This document shows positions 49,762 through 59,956 of a stretch of 64,000 nucleotides of DNA, in pieces. The notes below the pieces were generated by a model. It was not told where the DNA came from, made no database searches, and saw only the letters and a list, made by a program, of their open reading frames with translations. The stretch spans positions 20,960,342 to 21,024,341 of the forward strand of contig OX637335.1 of assembly GCA_951799405.1 (NCBI GenBank), in the 5' to 3' direction. Positions within the stretch are counted from its first letter, which is position 1. Each line of letters begins with the position of its first letter. The position numbers and the translations under genes are program-made. The stretch is from Agapetus fuscipes. Taxonomy: Eukaryota > Arthropoda > Insecta > Trichoptera > Glossosomatidae.

Positions 49762-50012
49762 TCCCCCAGTTCTTGTTTATCGTATACGCCCATAGATATA
49801 CCTACGCCAATCTTGTCAAATATGACTTTTTCATCTGACACAATCTGAGCTAAGAAAAACCGTAAAACTCGTTAATGTGAGAGTTATTTTAAATATTTGT
49901 TAAATAAACTTCTTATTTTCATAAGACACATTGGTCCAGTGCACATGCAAACATTGCTCATGTAAATTTTTCTCAATGACGTATACCTACGATAAACAAG
50001 AACTAAGGCAGC
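49762..50012. mobile_element. non-autonomous DNA element M4, copy 5, directly repeated
   Basis: TCCCCCAGTTCTTGTTTATC to GATAAACAAGAACTAAGGC. It is in the same orientation as copy 4 and only about 20 bp from it. The terminal words here are AGTTCTTGTTTATC, a subfamily variant on both ends. Confidence 0.72.
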
Positions 50013-50571
50013 GATTAGGTGCGCGTCTTTTTCATTCAGATTAGAGTCGCTATGCTAAAGTTGAAAATACCAGGCTTAAGAAGACATCCTGTGTACTAGA
50101 GTTTTATTATAGTTTGTTTACAAGATGTGTTAATTAATTAAGAGATTGTTGGGCCACACGTTACATGAAAATCTCGCAGATGAATCATCCACGGGCGCAG
50201 TTTGGGTGTAGACCTATGTATAAAATATGGTGATGGTGTCATCCAGTATGGACCTAGTCAGGAAAATACAGAAAAATAAATAAGAAACCATCACGGAGGC
50301 TTCATTCAAACGCGCTTTTTAATTCATCAATAAATCACGTCACCTCTCCTAATAGAAATGGTAATTTAAAATTATCTTACTCCAAGGTTAAGTATTGAAT
50401 TGAATGGATGACCGTTTATGATGTTTATTGAGCTTATAGCGTGAAATTTAAAATGAGGTTGTTAATACATACCTGACTTTAAAATAAGTGTATTTTTTAC
50501 ATGTGAATAAGTGCCCGAGAAGTGAGAACGTGCCATGGATTTAACGAAAGGAGTATCCTAGGAATGAGTTT
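50013..50571. other. no gene seen
   Basis: Unassigned spacer. Confidence 0.35.
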
Positions 50572-50795
50572 CTAATCTAATCTAATCCGAGTTGTAGAGA
50601 TATATTGAATTTAAGATTTATATTAAATGTATTCTCACAAGCAGACACGTACAAGTTCGCGCTTGCACATGCCGCATGTAAACCTACAATATAAAACCCA
50701 ATCTCAAATGAACATAAGCCCTGAGACTCCTGTCGACCTTCCCTGGAACAGGGGTGACATTGGCAAAGTGAACCATTTTTTACAGTACCACCTCT
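50572..50795 (-). mobile_element. RTE-A LINE 3' UTR copy
   Basis: TCTAATCTAATCCGAGTTGT, AAATGTATTCTCACAAGCAG, CCTGAGACTCCTGTCGACC, CCCTGGAACAGGGGTGACAT. It is truncated at TTTTTTACAGTA. The hairpin loop is GAA here with the stem kept. Confidence 0.88.
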
Positions 50796-50865
50796 ATCTT
50801 GATTGACCTCAAAATTTACAGAAAGAGGTAGATAATTTAAGACATGTATGTCCCATATAATAATA

Positions 50866-51152
50866 ATATTATGCTGGTTTATTTGGAAAGCGCTGTTTTT
50901 GTGTGAATCACACCTCAAGAGCCCTCTGCGAGTTTGGTTGTCGCTATAGAAAGCGCCAAACCTCAAGCAAGACCCAGTTGCTGTGAGGCTGGATGGACCT
51001 TTGGTGACCGATCTTTTTTCGATGAATTTCTCAACCCAGCGAAAAGCATTTTTGAAATTATAAATGGTATATCTTTGTACTCCGCCGGGATTCGAACCCC
51101 CGACCTTCCATTGACGACTCCGAAGTGCTAACTACTAGACTGCGGACCTGTC
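50866..51152 (-). mobile_element. SINE-A, tRNA-headed copy with complete 3' end
   Basis: On the minus strand there is a tRNA-like head (CGTCAATGGAAGGTCGGGGG, TTCGAATCCCGGCGGAG), the SINE-A body, and the terminus AGAGGGCTCTTGAGGTGTGA, TTCACACAAAAACAGCGCT, with an ATTATTATT tail. The 5S part is absent upstream of the tRNA. Confidence 0.8.
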
Positions 51153-51439
51153 ACGATGGTTTTTAGATTCACTATGTGACTCATCGATTTGTTTGTTTTC
51201 TTGGGCTGACGACATCGTTAATTGGCACACTTTGAGGTGTGAGAATCAAGTTGCTAACACAAATGTCAATATTAGATTGTAGCAGCTTCCTCATAAAGAA
51301 CGACAGAATAAAAATGTGATTTTGTACGCGATACCCGAGTACGTATGTTTTTAATTTGAAAACGTAAAACCTCACGTTAATTGGACATTTCAATGGGTTA
51401 ATGAAAGAGGATACGATAGGCTTCTTGGGCTAAAAATGG
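51153..51439. other. no gene seen
   Basis: Unassigned spacer. Confidence 0.3.
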
Positions 51440-51548
51440 GCTAGACATGAGCGAAACGTCCGGAAGCTCCAGCTCTCACAGACCACGGCAACAGATCCCG
51501 GAAAACAGTTCTTCAGCATCATCAGCCAACCGTATAGGCGTAAAACTC
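51440..51548 (+). repeat. repeat R fragment (Penelope-terminus-like)
   Basis: GAGCGAAACGTCCGGAAGCT, CCAGCTCTCACAGACCACGG, CAACAGATCCCGGAAAACAG, CAGCATCATCAGCCAACCG. It lacks the CTGATGA half on the left but has its complement-like sequence at the right. Confidence 0.55.
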
Positions 51549-51963
51549 TTATACACTAAAAAAAATGCACTATATGTGCAGCTATGTTGCGTAACGATAC
51601 AAATATATGTACCTTTACAAATATTTTCATATCGATAGTTGAACTATGTATTAACATGTAATCGCTAACGATTTTCTAATAAAATAACTGTCCAATGCAT
51701 GAGACATGTAATTATATATTTCTACAATCAATTTGCAATGACAGAATGATTGTAAACATTTATATATTGAATCGATTAAGTCGCAACTTTCGCGAGTTGT
51801 GATTTAGCTAATGCCGGCATGGCAGATATTCGCAATTTTTAACGATCAGACTGTCTGAATAGTCGAATCGCAGCTGACTTTTCTCTCAGTCACGAATGCT
51901 AATAAAACCATGTTTAAATGAGCTGTCGGCCGAGTATAAAACTAAGCGTGTATACTCAAAACG
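51549..51963. other. no gene seen
   Basis: AT-rich spacer. Confidence 0.35.
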
Positions 51964-52205
51964 GTGACAGAACAGAACAGCACAGTGACAAAACAACACA
52001 TGACATTACATCACATAACAAAACAACACATGACAAAACAACACATGACAAAACAACACATGACAAAACAACACATGACAAAACAATACATGACAAAACA
52101 ACGCATGACAACACACGACATTACATGGTATGAAAAAACATCACATGACAAAACATCACAAGACAAAATATCACATGGCAAAGCATTACTAACAACACAC
52201 ATATT

Positions 52206-52329
52206 GAATAAGAGTTTTAGGCGTACACGGCTGGCTGATGATGAAGAAGCCCATCGTAGAAATGGGCGAAACGCCCGGAAGCTCCAGCTACCACAGACCA
52301 CGGCAACAGATCCCGGAAAACATCACTCC
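52206..52329 (+). mobile_element. repeat R insertion with 12-bp target duplication and hammerhead-like core
   Basis: The insert is flanked by AACACACATATT on both sides (52194-52205, 52330-52341). Inside are CTGATGATGAAGAA, stem GCCCAT/ATGGGC (52249-52267) and GAAACG. It ends CAGATCCCGGAAAACATC. The 12-bp duplication and motif fit a Penelope-like or dependent retroelement. Confidence 0.7.
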
Positions 52330-52354
52330 AACACACATATTAATTTTACCTATT

Positions 52355-52440
52355 TTAGGCCCTCGGGAGCTGGGAAAACCGCCACTTCAAGTAAAGTAGT
52401 TGGCCACGCGGTAAGTTGTAATGTATGTGCAGTTTTGCTG
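52355..52440 (+). mobile_element. SINE-B scrap
   Basis: GAGCTGGGAAAACCGCCACT, TCAAGTAAAGTAGTTGGCC and part of the 3' end (GTGCAGTTTTGCTGCGCT). Head and tail missing. Confidence 0.55.
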
Positions 52441-52617
52441 CGCTGAATTGCGTTGACGCCCAAATTTTCGATAAACTTAATAAAAAAATGGATCGTCTAC
52501 GCTGTGTTGTTCTGTTTGAGATTTATGATGTTTTGTCATGTGATATTTTATCACTGTAATGTTTCGTCGTGTGATGAAATGTCATGTGTTGTTTTGTCAC
52601 TGTGCTGTTCTGTCATT

Positions 52618-52908
52618 GAAACAAACCAAAATGTGAGCGTTCCAGTTGAGAAACATTTTGTAGTTGACGCTATGGTTGAGCTTAAACGTATTTAGATGGC
52701 TAAAAATAAGAATGTTCACTCTTACTTAGTTTGAGGTTGGAGTGTCGGAACAATGGGTGAATGGACTGGGCAACCGACTTGAAATAGATCTGCATAGTTC
52801 TATTTTAATTTTATGGCTTTCTGAAAGTACTACTTAAAATCTTTGTATGTTTTGATTTAGAGAAAAAACAAGAATTGATTGCCATGCCGAGTAAAAAGAA
52901 GTTCTAAA
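52618..52908. other. no gene seen
   Basis: Unassigned spacer. Confidence 0.3.
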
Positions 52909-53162
52909 ATCTAAATCTAAGCTGCAAAGATATGTATTATTTAAGATTCATATTGAACGCATTCCCACAAGCAGAGACATGTATAAGTTCGTTTAACACA
53001 ATATGCCGCATGTGGACCTACAATATAAAAACCTAATCTCAAATGAACATAAGCCCTGCAACTCTTGCTGACCTTCCCTGAAACAGGGGTGACTTTGGCA
53101 AAGTGAACCATTTTATACAGTATGGGGGTTAAGCCTCATGCCAACCTATAAGTCAAGGATAT
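52909..53162 (-). mobile_element. RTE-A LINE 3' UTR copy
   Basis: ATCTAAATCTAAGCTGCAAA, TATTGAACGCATTCCCACAA, CTGCAACTCTTGCTGACC, CCTGAAACAGGGGTGACTTT, AACCTATAAGTCAAGGATAT. Confidence 0.87.
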
Positions 53163-53304
53163 TAATGTATGAAAAAGGTGTTAGATATGAATGAACTAAA
53201 ATATGTATGATAGGATAGGAAATATTGGCGGCAAATCTGCAGAGGCTCAGACCACCTTTTAGTGGAGTGGCGGCGGAGTTAAAGTTACAGTTACTATGGA
53301 ACCA
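53163..53304 (+). pseudogene. RTE-B LINE ORF end, mutated
   Basis: MKKVLDMNELKYV, two stops, then RKYWRQICRGSDHL. The tail is AAGTTACAGTTAC, the GTTACA type. It is joined directly to the preceding minus RTE-A copy. Confidence 0.72.
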
Positions 53305-53415
53305 CCACTTCAACTAAAATAGTTGGCGATAGTCTGGTCCCCTAACTTGTAAAACTAAATAGGGTCTACGCGCGACTAATCGTAGACAACGCGATAAGAA
53401 GTTGCTTTGTTTATT
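53305..53415 (+). mobile_element. SINE-B scrap
   Basis: CCACCACTTCAACTAAAATA, GTTGGCGATAGTC, TGTAAAACTAAATAGGG, AACGCGATAAGAAGTTGC. 5'-truncated. Confidence 0.6.
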
Positions 53416-53439
53416 TACTTGTTAGTATCTTGACGACTA

Positions 53440-53660
53440 ATAGGTTGGTATGAGGCTGACACCGATGCTGTAAAACCTTGTTTAACTTTACCAATGCCAC
53501 CACGATTTCAGGGAAAGGCGGCAGGAGCTGCGAGGCTTATATTCATGTGATTTTTTTTTGTAGCACGTGAAAGCGCGAACCTACACGTGTCTGCCTGCGG
53601 ACGTGCATTAAGTATAAGCCTTCAATGGCAATATATCTTTTCAACTTCGATTATAGTTAA
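53440..53660 (+). mobile_element. RTE-A LINE 3' UTR copy, old subfamily
   Basis: TAGGTTGGTATGAGGCTGAC, CCACCACGATTTCAGGGAAA, GGCGGCAGGAGCTGCGAGGC. It is closest to the 5011 copy. Confidence 0.8.
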
Positions 53661-53921
53661 TGCCTGTTTCTGGCCATGCAAAAATAAGTTGGTGAATTGC
53701 ATACCGCCATGATATCCTTCATTCTTATCGATTCCTCTCTGTCATCTTATACTTTTTCGACAGCCCAATTTTATCTTCGGACCTTTCATAACAGGATTTT
53801 TGAGAGCTGATTTTTTTCTTGATTTTTTGGACCTCGGAAAGATTGGTCCAGACCCTACAGTCCTAATTATAGGTGTGCAACCCTGCGTATAAAATTTTAC
53901 GTTTTAACTCGACGTTTCCAA
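53661..53921. other. no gene seen
   Basis: Unassigned spacer. Confidence 0.3.
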
Positions 53922-54203
53922 AAAATGTATAGAAAGTAAAACTCTCAATAGAGGCGCTGTTTTAAATTCCATACATTTTCATTAATACTTCAAAATTGAG
54001 TTATTTTTTTTATGCTTGTAGTCCTGGAACGGGTTTTGGATGGGGTCCGTTCGATCTGAAGCTACGTAATAAGAAATCTTTTATTTTTGTAAAGTCATCA
54101 CCAAGTATAAAACATAAAGTTTTAACTCAATTAAAGCGTCTACCAATATGTTTATGTAAAATAAATCAGCGCCCCTCGTGAGCGTTTGGCTTTCATACAT
54201 TTT
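53922..54203. mobile_element. foldback repeat, about 280 bp
   Basis: AAAAATGTATAGAAAGTAAA...GAGGCGCTG near the left and CAGCGCCCCTC...CTTTCATACATTTT at the right are imperfect complements. A related half lies at 15672-15735. Non-coding. Confidence 0.5.
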
Positions 54204-54399
54204 AATGTGTTTTACTTACTTGGGGTACAGTTAACGCTTTGATGCGTTTTTTAAAATCTAAAATTACACTGTTCGGTGAACCTGAGATTGAGGCTCCTAG
54301 TATAGTGGTATTATTTAATATTATGTAAAATAAATCAACTCGTATTGTTTTTTTGTATTTTATTTTTGTGGGGCAGGTGTGAAGTGCTTCCAGATTTGA
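54204..54399. other. no gene seen
   Basis: Unassigned spacer. Confidence 0.3.
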
Positions 54400-54650
54400 T
54401 CTATAATAATCTATAATCTAAGTTGCAAGGATATATTCATTCAAAGCTCTCAGATGTATGCCCACAAACATACACGTGTAGTTCGCGCTCACAAATCTGA
54501 TTGTGTACTTACAAATAAAATTCAAACCTCAAATGAACATTAGCCCCACAACTTTTGCCGACCTTCCCTGAAACAGGGGTGACACTGGCAAAGTGAACCA
54601 TTTTTTACAGTATGGGTGGTCAGCCTCATACCAACCTATAAGTCAAGGAA
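54400..54650 (-). mobile_element. RTE-A LINE 3' UTR copy, (TTATAGA)-type tail
   Basis: TCTATAATAATCTATAATCT, GCTCTCAGATGTATGCCCAC, CCCACAACTTTTGCCGACC, CCTGAAACAGGGGTGACACT. It belongs with the 5366 and 10030 copies by tail and UTR variant. Confidence 0.88.
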
Positions 54651-54816
54651 TAATAATGATAATACAAAAAATCATCCGTATCCATCTATCACATAAGTTA
54701 TAAATAATTGTAAATATGTTTGGTCACGTATCGCACACGCCGCGTGACTAGGCTGGAATAAGGATTTTATTATTATTGTTATTATAATTTTTTGTTGAAC
54801 TTAATTTTCTATTTTT
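54651..54816. other. no gene seen
   Basis: AT-rich spacer. Confidence 0.3.
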
Positions 54817-55062
54817 ACCGGTCCGTAGTCTAGTGGTAACGCTTCGGACTCGTAATATATGGAAAATCGTGGGTTCAAATCCCGTCAGAGTATACCTTTA
54901 CCAGGGAGCTTTACCCCTCGGTAGCTGATCAACCTCCACTTCAACTGAAGTGGTTGGCGAGAGGCCTGCCCCATTACCTGTAAAAATAAATAGGTTCCAC
55001 TCGCGACATGCGATTCTTTCGGGGAGAACTCGGCAAGGAGCTACATTAAATGTGTAGCTTAG
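54817..55062 (+). mobile_element. chimeric SINE: SINE-A tRNA head on SINE-B body
   Basis: The head (54817-54892) is GGTCCGTAGTCTAGTGGTAA, CGCTTCGGACTCGTAA, GTGGGTTCAAATCCCGTC, the SINE-A tRNA unit with intact boxes A and B. From 54895 the body is SINE-B (GAGCTTTACCCCTCGGTAGC, CCTCCACTTCAACTGAAGTG, CCTGTAAAAATAAATAGG, TTCGGGGAGAACTCGGCAAG). The middle SINE-B part (TTTCGGTTTTTATTTT) is absent. Confidence 0.75.
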
Positions 55063-55065
55063 TAA

Positions 55066-55322
55066 TCTCATCTTATCTAAGTTGCAAAAATATGTTACAT
55101 TGGAGGTTCACATTACATGCATTTCCACAACCAGACACGTAGGTAAAAGTTCGCGCTTGCACATGCCTCATGTGAACCTACAACATAAAAATCAAATCTC
55201 AAATGGACATACACCCTGCAACTCTTGCCGTCCTTCCCTGAGACAGGGGTGACATTGGCAAAGTGAACCATTTTTACAGCATGGGTGGTCAGCCGCATAC
55301 CAACCTATAAGTCAAGGAACAT
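55066..55322 (-). mobile_element. RTE-A LINE 3' UTR copy
   Basis: ATCTCATCTTATCTAAGTTG, GTTCACATTACATGCATTTC, CTGCAACTCTTGCCGTCC, CCTGAGACAGGGGTGACATT, AACCTATAAGTCAAGGAACA. It is close to the 18299 and 29069 subfamily (loop AGA). Confidence 0.9.
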
Positions 55323-55884
55323 AGAGTATCGTAAAATCCAATGAGAGTCAAAACACGGTCTAAAAGAACATTTCAATAGGCGCCATAAATCCCTTATCTT
55401 TATAAAATTCAACGGCCTCCCCATACAAAATAGTTGTGCGTTAATGGCATTCAAACTGAAGAACTCCTAAACAGATGCACGTCATATTCACAACAAATAT
55501 TGTTCAGGACTTGGGATGTGCTTCCTCATCATTAGTAGATTTTAAATTGTTGTTTTTTAAATAAATAAACATGATCAATCACAACACCTTTTTATGTAAA
55601 ACCTATGCGAGAAACAAAACTCATTTTGACATTCGAATTTCAAATAAATTGCCAACACTTCAACATAGGCTTCAAAGTTGCCATCGTTGCCATTGCCAAG
55701 TCGATTCTTTTTCGGTTGAATTCCGTTGAGTACCTACCTATATTCTTTGTTTATTTCAAAATTATACTTCAACCAGTTATAACATGTATTTTTTAGAAAT
55801 AATGACGATCGATTCGGTCAACTTTTTATATGAAACCGTACTTATTGCGGCATTTAATTTTTTTAAAGTATTATTACAATATAC
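55323..55884. other. no gene seen
   Basis: AT-rich spacer; weak frames only. Confidence 0.35.
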
Positions 55885-58165
55885 AATCTAAGTTGCATAG
55901 ACGCATTAACATTTATAATTCATATTCAATGCACTCCTCTTCGGAGACACGAGTGAGTTTGCGCTTACAAATGCTGCATGTGTATTTACAAATAAAAATT
56001 TCAGCCTCTCATGACCATAAGCCCTGCAACTTTTGCTGACCTTTTCAGAAACAGGGGACACATTTGTTAAGTGAACCCATTTATGCGATATGGGTGGTAA
56101 GCCTCATACTAACCCTTAAGTCAAGGAATTTGAGTTTGAAAAATCCTTAAACAACGGTAATCTTAATTTATAATCTAAAGTTGCAAAAAAAGTTATTTGA
56201 TGATTCAAATTGAATGCACGCCCACAAACTGGCAAATGTCATTTCACGCTAGCATATAGTTGTGGCGCTTGATTTTTTTTAAATATTAGAATATATAATC
56301 TAAGTTGCACAGATACAATAACTTTTATAATTCATATTCAATGCATGCCCCCCTGGAGACACGAGTGGGTACGCGCTTATTAATGCTGCATGTGAACTTA
56401 CAAATTAAAATTAAGGCCTCTAATGAACATAAGCCCTGCAACTTTTGCCAACCTTTTCAAAAACAGGGGGAACATTTGTCAAGTGAACCATTTTTTTCGA
56501 TATGGGTATTCAAGCTCATACTTACCTATCCGTCAAGGATTTGAGTTTGAAAAATCCTTCAACAACGTTAAATTTAATTTATAATCTAAAGTTGCAAAAG
56601 CAGTAATTTGATGATTCAAATTGAATGCACGCCCACAAACTGGTAAATGTCATTTCACGCTAACATATAGTTGTGGCGCTTGATTTTTTTTAAATATTAG
56701 AATATATAATCTAAGTTGCACAGACACAATAACTTTTATAATTCATATTCAATGCATGCCCCCCTGGAGACACGAGTGGGTTCGCACTTATAAATGCTGC
56801 ATGTGAACTTACAAATTAAAATTAAGGCCTCTAATGAACATAAGCCCTGCAACTTTTGCCAACCTTTTCAAAAACAGGGGAAACATTTGTCAAGTGAACC
56901 ATTTTTTGCGATATGGGTATTCAGACTCATACTTACCTATAAGTCAAGGATTTGAGTTTGAAAAATCCTTCAACAACGTTTAATTTAATTTATAATCTAA
57001 AGTTGCAAAAAAAGTTATTTGATGATTCAAATTGAATGCACGCCCACAAACTGGCAAATGTCATTTCACGCTAACATATAATTGTGGCACTTGATTTTTT
57101 TTAAATATTAGAATATATAATCTAAGTTGCACAGATACAATAACTTTTATAATTCATATTCAATGCATGCCCCCCTGGAGACATGAGTGGGTTCGCGCTT
57201 ATAAATGCTGCATGTTAACTTACAAATTAAAATTAAGGCCTCTAATGAACATAAGCCCTGCAACTTTTGCCAACCTTTTCAAAAACAGGGGAAACATTTG
57301 TCAAGTGAACCATTTTTTGCGATATGGGTATTCAAGCTCATACTTACCTATCCGTCAAGGATTTGAGTTTAAAAAATCCTTCAACAATGTTAAATTTAAT
57401 TTATAATCTAAAGTTGCAAAAAAAGTTATTTGATGATTCAAATTGAATGCACGCCCACAAACTGGCAAATGTCATTTCACGCTAACATTTAATTGTGGCA
57501 CTTGATGTTTTTAATTTTAGAATATAAATCTAAGTTGCATTCATACATTTTATAATTCATATTCAATGCATGCCCCCAAGCAGACATGAGTGACTTTGCG
57601 CTTACAAATGCTGCATGTGTAATTACAAATAAAAATTTCAGCCTCTCATAACCATAAGCCATGCAACTTTTGCCGACCTATTCAGAAACAGGGGGAACAT
57701 TAGTTAAGTGAACCCATTTATGCGATATGGGTGGTAAGCCTCATACTAACCCTTAGGTCAAGGAGTTTGGGTTTGAAAAATCCTTAAACAACGGTTATCT
57801 TAATTTATAATCTTAAGTTGCAAAAAGAGTTTTGATGATTCAAATACAATGCACACCCACAAGCTGGCAAATGTTCTTTCACGTTAACATATAATTGTGG
57901 CACTTGATGTTTTTAATTTTAGAATATAAATCTAAGTTGCATACATACATTTTATAATTCATATTGAATGCATGCCCCCAAGCAGACATGAGTGAGTTTG
58001 CGCTTACAAACGCTGCATGTGTAATTACAAATAAAAATTTCAGCCTCTCTTGACCATAAGCCCTGCAATTTTGCCGACCTTTTCAGGAACAGAGAAACAT
58101 TCGTTCAGTGAACATTTTTTTAGGTATGGGAGGTCAGCCTCATACCTCATGCTTCATACAAGATA
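55885..58165 (-). repeat. tandem array of ~410-bp monomers derived from RTE-A 3' UTR
   Basis: AATCTAAGTTGCA recurs at 55885, 56297, 56708, 57119, 57527 and 57929, so spacings are 412, 411, 411, 408 and 402 bp, with a last partial unit to about 58165. Each monomer joins a nearly full RTE-A UTR (minus orientation; GCAACTTTTGCC, AAACAGGGG, AAGTGAACC, TCAAGGATTTGAG) to a second, truncated copy (TATAATCTAAAGTTGCAAAA...CACGCCCACAAACTGG...TCATTTCACGCTAACAT) and a GTGGCRCTTGATTTTTTT spacer. Middle units are most alike; edge units diverge more. Confidence 0.9.
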
Positions 58166-58600
58166 CTCAGAACATGAAAGAACTAAATAACCCTTTTACC
58201 GCAATTTTTTTTTCAAATTACTTCTTAAAGCATTTAATTACTATGAAGGAGGTGTGAGGAAAAATTATTGCAGAAGCCAGACACTGCCCGAAGGGCCTAG
58301 CAGACAACCGTGCGCAGCACGGTCAGTCTGCTAGTTGACTATATATTTATCTACAATCTATTGTTTTTTCCTGATGAATGTGGGAAGCGATAGTATGTAA
58401 ATTGTTTTTATACAAAAAATTATGCATTTTAATATTTCTAGGAATAAAAATGAAACGAGGAATTGATTAAAATTCACTTTAGAAATCGCACAGTACCATC
58501 TGTGACCGCTCATGCAAAACGCACTTACGATTTCTGCCATTTTCAATAATTTATTTATTGATTTGTTCATACTGTGATTCAATATTTTATTGTGTATGTT
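58166..58600. other. no gene seen
   Basis: Unassigned spacer. A minus frame of 91 codons at 58358-58633 runs into RTE-A and shows no domain. Confidence 0.35.
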
Positions 58601-58850
58601 CCTTGACTTATAGGTTGGTATGCGGCTGACCACCCATGCTGTAGAAAGTGGTTCACTTTGCCAATGTCACCCCTGTTTCAGGAAAGGTCTGCAGGAGTTG
58701 CAGGGTGTATGTTCATTTGAGATTCGGGTTTTTATATTGTAGGACTACATGCGGCATGCTTAAGCGCGAACTTAAGCATGTCTGTTTTGTGAAAATGCAT
58801 ATAATGTAAATCTCTAATGTTACTTATATTTTGCAACTTAGATTAGAATG
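58601..58850 (+). mobile_element. RTE-A LINE 3' UTR copy
   Basis: CTTGACTTATAGGTTGG, CCACCCATGCTGTAGAAAGTG, CACCCCTGTTTCAGGAAAGG, TTTTGCAACTTAGATTAGAA. Confidence 0.88.
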
Positions 58851-58893
58851 AATACAAGTGATGTTAAAAATAATTTTTGCATATATAGCACTT

Positions 58894-59090
58894 CTATAAT
58901 CTTACTTGCAAAGATATTAATTAAAAATCATATTAAATGCATGCCCACAAACAGACGCGGGTAAGTTGGCGCTTGCTAATGCTGCATGTGTACTTACAAA
59001 TTAAAATCTAAGCCTCAAATGAACATAAACAATTTTTTCCGACCTTCCCTGAAACAGGTGTGACATTGGCATCGATCGTTTTAAGGTATA
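58894..59090 (-). mobile_element. RTE-A LINE 3' UTR copy, diverged
   Basis: TATAATCTTACTTGCAAAGA, AAATGCATGCCCACAAACAG, CCGACCTTCCCTGAAACAGG, TGTGACATTGGCATCG. CCTGCAACTC is lost. Confidence 0.8.
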
Positions 59091-59956
59091 ATTATAGATA
59101 GTTTTGGATGTAGATAATTTTTATCTATTTATAAATCGTCATTTATCTAGGGTTAAAAAACGTGCAGATTTGCATTATCACAACACGTTTGGCATATCAA
59201 TAATTAATTCATTTGTTTTATAATAACATCAAACAATCACTTTCCCATCAATCGCTCGCACTGTACAGTTGTATCTCATAAATATGTAAACGAATCTAAT
59301 CTTTCTTATTATCACTGTTAGGAGATAACAACTTTTTTTATACTCAGTCGAGCACAATACCTCGGAAAGTGCGAATCATCAAAACCCGCAAAATTCTGGA
59401 CCGTTTTTAAATTATTTTTATTTTGGGAAGTGTGTAGTATTTGTAATAAACATTAGTAATTTCAACCGAAGGTAATTGTGTGATTTTTATCAATTAATTT
59501 TGTCCACATATCGAGAATTTTAGTTCACAGTGTTCTAAATAGATATAAGTACAGCACGTCATACAAATTTTTAAAATGCATGTATCTACCACATTAGCAG
59601 TTTTTTAGTTTAAGTTTATTTAACAAATTGTTTTTGTGGTTTACTTAAGATTATCTTGGGCTACTTATGTTTATTAAGTTTTAGTAATTAAGGTTACTTA
59701 AAGTTATCTTCGGCCAAAAGCTTCAAGAAATTTACGTATTTTTTATATATCATTATTTCTTATCGTATTGATACGTAATCCTGTTTTTTTTTTCGATTTT
59801 AAAATCTATCTAAATATATTCTCAATCATATTTTTTTTATCAAGTAGAGCACAATTTATACAGAGCTTTCTTTACTTGGTTAACGGCACAAGAGATAAAA
59901 AAGTAGGTACTCATTGCATACAAAACACACATTAAAAAAATATTAGTATTGAATGA
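59091..59956. other. no gene seen
   Basis: AT-rich spacer, no repeat match. Confidence 0.35.

Larger units (their letters stand above)
51964..52617. mobile_element. foldback element F, large copy with 15-bp minisatellite arm
   Basis: The left arm (51964-52190) includes about six near-perfect direct repeats of ACAAAACAACACATG from about 52017, flanked by variants. The right arm (52500-52617) is complementary in type (TCATGTGTTGTTTTGTCACT, GTGCTGTTCTGTCA) but has fewer, more varied units. The interior carries a 124-bp repeat R insertion (52206-52329) and a SINE-B scrap (52355-52440). The frame MTKQHMTKQH... across the array is a by-product of the 15-bp period. Confidence 0.68.

Noticed and set aside
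51964..52446. 160-codon ORF with MTKQH repeats as a protein
   Set aside because: The pentapeptide repeat is the translation of a 15-bp minisatellite; the other frames are open over the same array, and it lies in a foldback element.
54817..54892. tRNA gene (anticodon position CGT)
   Set aside because: Boxes A and B are present but the acceptor stem does not pair and a SINE body follows; the same unit heads several SINE copies.
55885..58165. CRISPR-like array
   Set aside because: The repeat unit is about 410 bp with no short repeat/spacer alternation, and the monomers are LINE-derived in eukaryotic DNA.
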